DNA of 64,000 bases from JALHOP01 sp964484195 (lineage in GTDB: Bacteria > Myxococcota > XYA12-FULL-58-9 > JALHOP01). The DNA lies in the NCBI GenBank assembly GCA_964484195.1, contig CAZAER010000009.1, positions 137,824 to 201,823 of the forward strand. The letters are read 5' to 3'. Each line of letters opens with the position of its first letter. Positions within the stretch are counted from its first letter, which is position 1. A program made the position numbers and the translations under genes. The notes below the pieces were generated by a model. That model was not told the DNA's origin. It was given only the letters and a program-made list of their open reading frames with translations, and searched no databases. Positions 17,535-24,084 of this stretch are shown in pieces.

Positions 17535-18080
17535 ATGAAGAAGATCCTGATGATGGCCGGCTTGCTCCTTTCGGCATGCAGCTCCGACTCGGGTGCCCCG
17601 GTCGATGCGTCGAAAGCGGCGGTCGCATTCGAGGCGAACGGCAAGGCGGCATCGACGGCGCCGTCCGGCGAAGACGTCTTTCCCGCGGCGGCGAGCTACG
17701 TCGAGCCGACTGGGAGCCTCACCATCGTGATGCATGGCGCGGTGGCGCCCGATACCACGCGGCATCAGTTCTCGATCCAGATCAACGGCTTCCGCGGCGG
17801 CACCGGCAAGTACCCCGTGGTCAACGCTGCTTACGCCCGTAAAGACGACGCCGGCCACGAGTTCGGCTACCAGGCGAAGGCTCAGGAGCTCAAAGTCGAG
17901 ATCACCGACTTCGAGATTCACGACATCGCCAACTCGCCGCTCCGCGAAGGCACGATCTCGGGCACCTTCGAAGGGGACATGGCCTATCTGCACGCCAAAA
18001 AAGACGGCAATCCCTATACGGAGCCGCTCAAGATCACCAACGGCAAGTTCACCAACGTCAAAGTCAGCAGCATGAAATGA
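17535..18080 (+). CDS. Predicted lipoprotein of unknown function
   Basis: 181 aa with a good ribosome site (CGGAGAG) before the ATG. The signal peptide ends in the lipobox LLSAC (Cys15). The mature part looks beta-rich, with alternating polar/hydrophobic strands (SLTIVMHGAV, HQFSIQINGF, KVEITDFEIHD, GTISGTFEGDMAYL), similar in style to small secreted Myxococcota proteins. No family recognised. It is the last gene before a strong intrinsic terminator. Confidence 0.75.
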   Translation: MKKILMMAGLLLSACSSDSGAPVDASKAAVAFEANGKAASTAPSGEDVFPAAASYVEPTGSLTIVMHGAVAPDTTRHQFSIQINGFRGGTGKYPVVNAAYARKDDAGHEFGYQAKAQELKVEITDFEIHDIANSPLREGTISGTFEGDMAYLHAKKDGNPYTEPLKITNGKFTNVKVSSMK

Positions 18081-18081
18081 A

Positions 18082-18114
18082 AGAGGCCGCTCGCTGGCGG
18101 CCTCTGTTCGTTTT
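18082..18114 (+). terminator. Rho-independent terminator
   Basis: A perfect 9-bp stem AGAGGCCGC / GCGGCCTCT with a 6-base loop begins two bases after the stop codon and is followed by GTTCGTTTT. It ends the glpK-kinase-lipoprotein transcript and faces the end of sfsA. Confidence 0.85.
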
Positions 18115-18130
18115 GACGTCGTCGCTCGGA

Positions 18131-18829
18131 CTAGAGCTCGATCGGCAGTCTGTCGTCGAGCTCGATGCCCTTACGGGCGACCTTGGCGCGATAGCAGACC
18201 GGCTCGACACCGCGCGCGAACGCATCGCGCATGGCTTGCGCGAGCTCTGCGTCGATGTGGTCGGCCGGGCGGAAGCGCTCGACGTCGCCGCGCTGGGCGA
18301 CGAAGAAGATCATGGCGCGGCAACCTTCGCGGACGAGGTCGGTGAGCTCGTCCATGTGGATCGCGCCTTCCGGCATGACGGTGTCGGGATAGAAGGCCGT
18401 GCCGTCCTGGCCGAGGGTCACGTTGACCACCTCGATGTAGCAGGGACGGAGACCGTTGCCCTCGAGCAGCAAGTCGATGCGGTTGTCGCGGCCGTAGCGC
18501 GCGTCGCGTCGGATCTGTGCGTAGCCCGCGAGCTCGCCGATCTTGCCGGCCATGATCGCCTCGTAGACGACGGCGGCTGGTCGGCCCGTGTGAATGCCGA
18601 CCGGCGTGCGGCCCGAGTAGATGATCTCGAGCTGATGTTTGAAGCGCCGGCGCGGATCGTTGTGCGAAGAGATGAGCACTTTGCTGCCGGGCTCGGAGCA
18701 CCCCATCATGCTGCCGGGATGCGCGCAGTGTACGGAGACTTCTTCTCCCGTTGGCAAACGAACATCGGCGACGAAACGCTTCTGGCGGCGGACCAATGTA
18801 CCTTCGATAAGCGGCTGCTCGAAACGCAC
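18131..18829 (-). CDS. sfsA: SfsA family protein (sugar fermentation stimulation)
   Basis: 232 aa from a GTG placed six bases after TTGGAGG; this gives the normal SfsA length, while the open frame upstream is non-homologous. SfsA has an N-terminal OB-like fold (FEQPLIEGTLVRRQKRFVADV) and a nuclease-like C-terminal domain. Conserved blocks seen: HCAHPGSMMG, SSHNDPRRRFKHQLE, GRDNRIDLLLE, YIEVVNVTLGQDGTAFYPD and the C-terminal HIDAELAQAMRDA. In most SfsA the second block reads KYxxTLE-like; here the substitution is mild. Role: DNA-binding/nuclease-like regulator of sugar use in E. coli; true function unsettled. Confidence 0.9.
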   Translation of the reverse strand: MRFEQPLIEGTLVRRQKRFVADVRLPTGEEVSVHCAHPGSMMGCSEPGSKVLISSHNDPRRRFKHQLEIIYSGRTPVGIHTGRPAAVVYEAIMAGKIGELAGYAQIRRDARYGRDNRIDLLLEGNGLRPCYIEVVNVTLGQDGTAFYPDTVMPEGAIHMDELTDLVREGCRAMIFFVAQRGDVERFRPADHIDAELAQAMRDAFARGVEPVCYRAKVARKGIELDDRLPIEL

Positions 18830-18941
18830 TTGCACCCTCCAAACACGTGGACAGCGCGAGCATTCGCGCGGCGGGCCGGACGTAATCAGATTCGATCTCG
18901 AAAAGGCAAGGGAAGACCGTCGCCTATAGCGTTGGTCTTGA

Positions 18942-18970
18942 TTGACGATCGCGCTCCGGCCCGTTAGCCT
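18942..18970 (+). promoter_or_regulatory. Sigma70-like promoter
   Basis: TTGACG, a 17-base spacer and TAGCCT. Transcription would begin near 18977, right at the first ATG of the next gene, which argues either for a leaderless message or for the GTG start at 19008. Confidence 0.45.
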
Positions 18971-18977
18971 TGATGTC

Positions 18978-19580
18978 ATGGTGTGGCTGTCTAGTGTGGG
19001 TGTACGTGTGTCCAAACAGGCCGTGGCCATGGTCGGTGCGACGCTGATCGCCGCGTCCATCGCCGCCGCGCAAACGCCGGCTCAAGAAGCCACTCCCGCG
19101 CCGCGCTTCGGTTTGCCGCACTCCGAGGAGGAGCAGAATCTCTCGGGCCCCGAGCGCGTGGCCCGCAGCGCTTCCCATCTCGAGCGCATGCGCGTGGTCC
19201 TGAAGACGGTCCTCAAATACCTCGAAGAAGCTCGTGAAAAACGCGACGTCATCAAGCTCAACTGCGTCAACGAGAAGCTCACTGCGGTGAAAGGCCTGCT
19301 CAAAGTCTCCGAGCAAGCCGATGTCTCGATGCAGGAAGCCCTGGCCCGTCGCGACGAAGAGACCGGACGCGACGAGTACGAGAAGATCTCGATTGCCCGC
19401 GGCAAGGTCGACCAACTGCTGAGCGAGAGCGAAGGCTGTGTCGGCGAGCTGTCGGTCTATTCCGGGGACACCATCGTCGAGATGATCGGTGGTGACACCG
19501 GTGACATCCCGAGCCCACCGCCGGTGACGCCCGATGTCGTGGTGCGGCCCCCTGCCGCGAGCAACGGCGAAAACGGCTAA
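18978..19580 (+). CDS. Secreted helical protein of unknown function
   Basis: 200 aa from the ATG; a GTG at 19008 is also possible and fits the promoter better. A signal peptide (VAMVGATLIAASIAAAQ) leads to the periplasm. The mature part is mainly helical and charged (about residues 60-150), with a conserved-looking Cys pair (LNCVNEKL and EGCVGEL) that may form a disulfide, and a Pro-rich tail. The coiled-coil-like segment LLKVSEQADVSMQEALARRD suggests oligomerisation. No family recognised. It ends in a four-base overlap with the convergent phosphodiesterase gene. Confidence 0.65.
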   Translation: MVWLSSVGVRVSKQAVAMVGATLIAASIAAAQTPAQEATPAPRFGLPHSEEEQNLSGPERVARSASHLERMRVVLKTVLKYLEEAREKRDVIKLNCVNEKLTAVKGLLKVSEQADVSMQEALARRDEETGRDEYEKISIARGKVDQLLSESEGCVGELSVYSGDTIVEMIGGDTGDIPSPPPVTPDVVVRPPAASNGENG

Positions 19581-20902
19581 GCCGCGAGGCTTCGGCCCGC
19601 GAGCTTTCCCGGGCGTGGGATGCCGAGCCACTCGAGCACGGTCGGCGTGACGTCGTAGAGGCTTGCGGCGGCGGCATCGAGCACCTGATTCGAGAGCAGT
19701 ACGCCATCGCGGCCATGATTCGCGTCGTCGGGTCCAGTGTCGTTGCTCCCGACCACGAGCGCTGGATGGCCGAGCGAGCCTAGACAGCGCACATGGAGCT
19801 CGTCTGCTTCGACTTGCAGAGCGGGGGCGTAGCCGTTGGTCGCGGCGTAGAGCGCGCTCGGCGCCGCGAAGCGCAAGCTCACCGGCGCCGGCGTGGCCGC
19901 GATCGCGGCAAGCAGCGCCGGGATGTCCGCCTCGCCGATCACGCCGTGAGGCTCGCGACCTCGCTGGTTCACGTGAATGCGTCCGACGTAGCCCCCATCC
20001 GCCCAAGCGGACGTTCGCGACCAATCGACCTTGCTGGCGTCGAACGTGCCTCGAGCGCCGGGAGTGAGCGCGAGGAATCCATGGGCGTGGAGCCAGTCGT
20101 TGATGGCGAAGCCGCCGTACATGCCGCACGCGCCATGATCGGAGACGACGAGCAGGCGGTCGTCGGGGCGCAGGAGCGCGAGGACGCGGCCGAGCTCGCG
20201 GTCGAGCGCGCGATAGACCGCGCGGATGGCGTGCTCGAGAGCGTGCCCGGCGACGTGGCCTGGGTGCCTCGGGTCGAGGTAGCGCCAGAAGGCGTGATGC
20301 GCCCGGTCGCTTCCCATCTCGACCAGCATGAAGAGGTCCCAATCGTCTTTCGCGAGCCAGTCTCTCGCGAGCGCGAAGCGGCGCTCGATCATGCGCTCGA
20401 TGTCGGCGAGAAGCTCCGTTTTAGCGTCCTCGGCGACGCGGAACTCGGGGGTGTCGAAGACGTAGCCGTGACGTCTGACCTCGCTCGTGAGGCTCTCCGG
20501 GTGGGTGAATATCGCCTCGTCGTCGGGCGTCAGAAAACACGAGATGAGAGCCCCATCGAGCGCTGGCGCGGGATACGTGGGTGGCACGCCGATGATGCGA
20601 GCCCGCAAACCCGCCCGGTTGGCCAAGGCCCAGAGCGGCGGCTCGGTGAGCGCGTGTGACGATGCGAGCCGGCGCGACCGGTAGTCCCAAGCGGAGCGAT
20701 CATGAAAGCCATAGAGGCCCAGCACCCCGGGGTCGACGCCCGTGACCATACAAGCCCACGCCGGCACGGTGATGGGCGGCTCGCAGCTCGCGAGTCGCGT
20801 CTTGGTGACGAGGCTTTCGAGCACCGGCAGGTCGCCCACGAAGCGCTCGAACGCGAGACTGGGCTCGAGGCCGTCGAGACCGATGATGACGACGCGGCTC
20901 AG
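19577..20902 (-). CDS. Type I phosphodiesterase / alkaline-phosphatase-superfamily hydrolase
   Basis: 441 aa if translation begins at a CTG. The first ATG/GTG/TTG in frame is 63 bases further in and would remove the first beta strand VVIIGLDG, which holds metal ligand D10. A GGAG site sits nine bases before the CTG. Other metal/catalytic motifs are present: the PPITVPAW block with the likely nucleophile T45, SDRAHHAFWRY (D199, H202/H203) and VVSDHG (D255-H256). The family hydrolyses phosphodiester or phosphomonoester bonds with two metals. No signal peptide, so it is probably cytoplasmic. It diverges from the DUF3108 gene. Confidence 0.85.
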   Translation of the reverse strand: MSRVVIIGLDGLEPSLAFERFVGDLPVLESLVTKTRLASCEPPITVPAWACMVTGVDPGVLGLYGFHDRSAWDYRSRRLASSHALTEPPLWALANRAGLRARIIGVPPTYPAPALDGALISCFLTPDDEAIFTHPESLTSEVRRHGYVFDTPEFRVAEDAKTELLADIERMIERRFALARDWLAKDDWDLFMLVEMGSDRAHHAFWRYLDPRHPGHVAGHALEHAIRAVYRALDRELGRVLALLRPDDRLLVVSDHGACGMYGGFAINDWLHAHGFLALTPGARGTFDASKVDWSRTSAWADGGYVGRIHVNQRGREPHGVIGEADIPALLAAIAATPAPVSLRFAAPSALYAATNGYAPALQVEADELHVRCLGSLGHPALVVGSNDTGPDDANHGRDGVLLSNQVLDAAAASLYDVTPTVLEWLGIPRPGKLAGRSLAA

Positions 20903-20947
20903 GGTGCGTGGCTCCGGTTGCCGGTTCGGGGTAATACATGGTCCATC

Positions 20948-21757
20948 GTGTTGCCGCTGTTGGTTACGCTTCTCTTCGCCGCGCCGCCCGCCCAGGCTTT
21001 GACGCCTAGCTCCGCGCTGCCCAAGACGCCCAACGACCTACCGCAATGCACCAAGGCGCTCGACGCCAAGGGACCATTGCCGCAAACCGCCGGCGAGACC
21101 ATTCGCTACCTCGTCGATGTGAACGGCCTATCGGTGGGCACGATCGATTTCAAGATCGAGCGCGTCGGCACGTACGCCGGGCAGCCGGTCACCGAGTACC
21201 GCAGCCTCTTCAAGCTCGATAGTCTGGTCGCGAGCTTCGTGCCTGCCGAAGGTCGTGCAGCCTCACTCGTCGACCTCGGCTCGCATCTGCCGCTCACCTC
21301 GACCAACCGCTACAAGTCCGACAAGAACAACTTCGAAGAGGACGTGACCTACGCGAGCGGCGGCAAGGGGCTCTCGTCGAAGCGCCTTCGTAACAACGAG
21401 AAGAAGATCGACGAGCGCAACTTCCCGTCGCCGGCGATCGATTTCGTGTCGGCGTATTACGTGATGCGGAGCTTTCCGGCCGACACCAACGGCTGCGCGC
21501 TGCTTTACGCCAACCAGCGCGCCTACACCGTCTGGGTGAAGCACATCGGTCAGGAACAAGTGAAGACGCCCGTGGGCACCAAGACCGCGGACAAGTACGA
21601 GCTACGCTACGCCTCCGAGAAGCAGCGCACCGCCATCAACGCCACCATCTGGATGGCGACCGATGCGAGCCGGCTCCCCTACAAGATGCGCGTCGAGGGC
21701 AAGCAGCCGCTCGAAGCGCGCGTCCACATGTACGAAGTACCGCCCGCCAAGCACTAA
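20948..21757 (+). CDS. DUF3108 secreted protein
   Basis: 269 aa from GTG, which gives a clean signal peptide (VLPLLVTLLFAAPPAQA); longer open frame upstream is antisense to the phosphodiesterase gene. The mature part shows the DUF3108 pattern: YLVDVNGLSVGTIDFKIERV near the start, a central LVASFVPAEGR and TSTNRYKSDKN, and the C-terminal IWMATDASRLPYKMRVEG followed by a short strand. These proteins are periplasmic beta barrels-like sandwiches of unknown function. The stop overlaps the convergent oxidase stop by four bases. Confidence 0.82.
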   Translation: MLPLLVTLLFAAPPAQALTPSSALPKTPNDLPQCTKALDAKGPLPQTAGETIRYLVDVNGLSVGTIDFKIERVGTYAGQPVTEYRSLFKLDSLVASFVPAEGRAASLVDLGSHLPLTSTNRYKSDKNNFEEDVTYASGGKGLSSKRLRNNEKKIDERNFPSPAIDFVSAYYVMRSFPADTNGCALLYANQRAYTVWVKHIGQEQVKTPVGTKTADKYELRYASEKQRTAINATIWMATDASRLPYKMRVEGKQPLEARVHMYEVPPAKH

Positions 21758-23253
21758 GGCGTGAAGGCGGCCGACCAGGCGTTCCTGAACTTGGCGCCGA
21801 CCTTCTTGGCTTCGTCGGCGAAGCGCTGCCACACCGACGCGTCGAAGCGATCCTTGGGATTCACGTCGTACTCTTTGCCCCAGTGCGGGCGCGCGCCCAT
21901 CTCGGCCATGACGCGCTCGAACGCCACCTGTGCGAGCAACACGTCGCGACGCAGGGCGCCGCCCCAGCTATCGGTCGCGGTCGAGGTGAGCAGCTCGAAG
22001 CTGACCGCATCGCGGCCGCTGTTCATGCCCATCAGGGTCTTATCGGTTGCCGAGAGGAAGCGCAGCGACAACGGGACCATCGCCTCGTAGCCGAGGGCGC
22101 GCAGCTCGGTCATGACGCGCTTGAAGGCTTCCTGGGCCTTGTCGAGCGGTACGCCATAGCTGACATCGTGCGCCGGTAAATCGAGCCACACCTGATACAT
22201 GAGCGACGACTTGCCGATGCGCGGCGGCTTGGGGTCGCAGAAGCCCGCGCGGATCTTGCGCGACAGCTTCTTGCCCAAGGAGGTCGTGCCAGCGGCGGCC
22301 GCGGCGTTGAAGCCTTGCTGCAAGGTCCACTGCGTCGTCTTCGACGGCAGATCGTAGTCTTCCTTGCGCGGCAGATGGCGCGCTTCGATCTCGGCGCGGT
22401 TTTCGTCGGTGACTTTCACGAGCAAGCTGCGGCGCATGCGCGTCGCGCTCGGGTCGTCGAGGTTGAAGTCGATGAGGTAGTTGGCGCTCTGGTACGCGCT
22501 GACCTCGCGGCGCAAGCGCGAAGGCTCGAGGCGGGCGATGATCTCCTCTTCGCCAGTGATGAGGTCGTCGGCCTGCACCAAGTCGAAGTCGGGGACCACC
22601 TTCAGGGTGAAGCTGGTGGTGATGCCCAACAGGCCCATGTTGATGCGGTAGAGCGGCAAGTCTTCTTTGGCGACGGTGACCTTTTCACCCGCGCTGTTCA
22701 CGATGGTCATGCCGACGACCTGCTCGGCGAGCACCGCTGGCGAGGTGAGTCCCGATCCGTGGACGCCATTGGCGATGGCGCCGCCCAAGGTGATGTCCGA
22801 GCTCGTCGGAAGGTTCTCGAGCGCGAGACCCATGGTGCGCAGAAGGGTGCCGATCTGCTTGAGCGTGCAACCTGCTTGAGCGGTGATGGTGATGCTGCCG
22901 TCAGCGCACCGTACCGGTTCCTGGATGCGGTTCATGCGCTTCATGTCGATGAAAGCGCCCCCGGGGCGCGGCACCATGGCCTCGTTGAACGAGTGCAGCC
23001 CTCCGCCACAGCGGACGGAGGTCTCGCGCTTCACGATGTCACAAATCTCGTCTTCGCTCGTCGGCTCGTAGAAGGCGCGCGGCTTGATGGTGACGCGGTT
23101 GTTCCAGTTGGTGCGGACGCTGCTGTCTTCGAACCAGGAGGCTAGGCGCGCGACCTGCGAAAAAATGGGGACAGCCACCATTTTCTCGGAGCTGTTTGCG
23201 CTATGCGGTGAGGAAAATGGTGGCTGTCCCCATTTTTTCGAACGAATATCCAT
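21754..23253 (-). CDS. FAD-dependent sugar-lactone oxidase (L-gulono/D-arabinono-1,4-lactone oxidase family)
   Basis: 499 aa from the ATG after TTGGGGATT; an ATG at 23181 (inside a palindrome) is the alternative. The FAD-binding PCMH domain covers about residues 45-220: VRCGGGLHSFNEAM, LENLPTSSDITLGGAIANGVHGSG and the pyrophosphate-contacting stretch after it. The C-terminal ALO domain ends in ARPHWGKEYD, the family hallmark. The enzyme oxidises aldono-lactones or alditols with O2 or another acceptor; the substrate is not predictable. A perfect 28-bp palindrome lies inside codons about 5-32 and the frame stays open through it, so the N-terminus is unlike any family member until RTNWNNRV. Confidence 0.85.
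   Translation of the reverse strand: MDIRSKKWGQPPFSSPHSANSSEKMVAVPIFSQVARLASWFEDSSVRTNWNNRVTIKPRAFYEPTSEDEICDIVKRETSVRCGGGLHSFNEAMVPRPGGAFIDMKRMNRIQEPVRCADGSITITAQAGCTLKQIGTLLRTMGLALENLPTSSDITLGGAIANGVHGSGLTSPAVLAEQVVGMTIVNSAGEKVTVAKEDLPLYRINMGLLGITTSFTLKVVPDFDLVQADDLITGEEEIIARLEPSRLRREVSAYQSANYLIDFNLDDPSATRMRRSLLVKVTDENRAEIEARHLPRKEDYDLPSKTTQWTLQQGFNAAAAAGTTSLGKKLSRKIRAGFCDPKPPRIGKSSLMYQVWLDLPAHDVSYGVPLDKAQEAFKRVMTELRALGYEAMVPLSLRFLSATDKTLMGMNSGRDAVSFELLTSTATDSWGGALRRDVLLAQVAFERVMAEMGARPHWGKEYDVNPKDRFDASVWQRFADEAKKVGAKFRNAWSAAFTP
23158..23240. repeat. REPIN-like palindrome (two inverted REP arms)
   Basis: A 28-bp arm beginning CGAAAAAATGGGGACAGCCA is followed by a 27-bp spacer and its exact reverse complement. 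The perfect arms, T-runs and GGGGACAGCCACC core resemble REP sequences mobilised by RAYT transposases. It overlaps the 5' end of the lactone oxidase gene, where REPs rarely sit. No RAYT gene is in the window. Confidence 0.75.
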
Positions 23254-23344
23254 GGCAATCCCCAAGACGAGGTGACCATCGCCTTATCGGGATTGTTCGG
23301 CAGACGTTCCGCGCCAATGCGGCGCAGGGGTGTGACTTAGGTGC

Positions 23345-23860
23345 TCAGGCCTGCTTGGCGCTGCGCATCTGGTCGATGAGGCGGCCGTATTCGACTTCCC
23401 ACTCGGCCGTACCTTCACGCAAATTCTTCAGGCGGCCGCGGACCTCGCGATCGAGCTCCTCGTCGACGCCGACGTACTTGCGCATGGCGGTGGTCACGAG
23501 CTTACGCAGCTCGTGGTCTTCCATGAAGACTTCCTCGATGTGCTTCGAGTTGAAGAGCGAGTGGATGACGCGGTTGACGAGGTGCTCTTCGGCCTCTTCG
23601 CCGATGACGACCTTGCGCTGGTCGGCGATGCTCTTTTTCACCTTGCCGAGCATGGTGTGCGAGAAGCCGTGGCGCTGCATGGCCTCGCTGGCGTCGGTGC
23701 TCACTTGATCGACGGCGTTCATGTACTCGACGAGGACGGCGGCGAGGTCGAGCTCTGCTTCGTCGCGGTGGCCGTCTTCGACCTCGATGGCGCGGTTCGC
23801 GAGCAACGAGCGGACGATGTCTTTGGCAATCTTCGGAATGACCTTGCGGTACAGTTTCAT
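23345..23860 (-). CDS. DUF507 family protein
   Basis: 171 aa from the ATG of MKLYRKVIPKIAKDIV, the normal DUF507 beginning, preceded by GGGA. The open frame upstream is discarded. Conserved features: the N-terminal KLYR..IP.IA..IV block, EAELDLAAVLVEYMNAVDQVS, a basic middle, and the C-terminal HELRKLVTTAMRKY. The protein is charged, helical and soluble, with no catalytic motif. Function is unknown across the family. It lies about 90 bases upstream of the lactone oxidase gene on the same strand and diverges from ftsK. Confidence 0.82.
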   Translation of the reverse strand: MKLYRKVIPKIAKDIVRSLLANRAIEVEDGHRDEAELDLAAVLVEYMNAVDQVSTDASEAMQRHGFSHTMLGKVKKSIADQRKVVIGEEAEEHLVNRVIHSLFNSKHIEEVFMEDHELRKLVTTAMRKYVGVDEELDREVRGRLKNLREGTAEWEVEYGRLIDQMRSAKQA

Positions 23861-23992
23861 GATCGTCCCAGCCAGGCACACGTACAAAAGGCGTGCCACA
23901 CGCATTCGTGAGTTCGGTCCGGCTTCTTAGTGACCGATCGGCGATGCTGTCAACAGCGACGTAGCTGCCAGGGCCGCTCCGCAGCTAGTTTT

Positions 23993-24021
23993 TTGACGGC
24001 GCAAGATCCCGGCCCTAAGGT
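23993..24021 (+). promoter_or_regulatory. Sigma70-like promoter for ftsK
   Basis: TTGACG, a 17-base spacer and TAAGGT lie about 64 bases before the ftsK ATG. A GAGAGGGG ribosome site is nearer the start. The 150 bases before it hold no gene. Confidence 0.45.
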
Positions 24022-24084
24022 CGAATCGAACCTGGATGACGCGCCTGCGCGGGTGAGTCGTCTAGCGAGAGGGGCAGTTCGACC

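Noticed and set aside
23941..23998. TAGCTG...CAGCTA followed by a T-run upstream of ftsK as a terminator
   Set aside because: Only a 6-bp stem with a 14-base loop, and no plus-strand gene precedes it; the T-run fits better as part of the ftsK promoter region.
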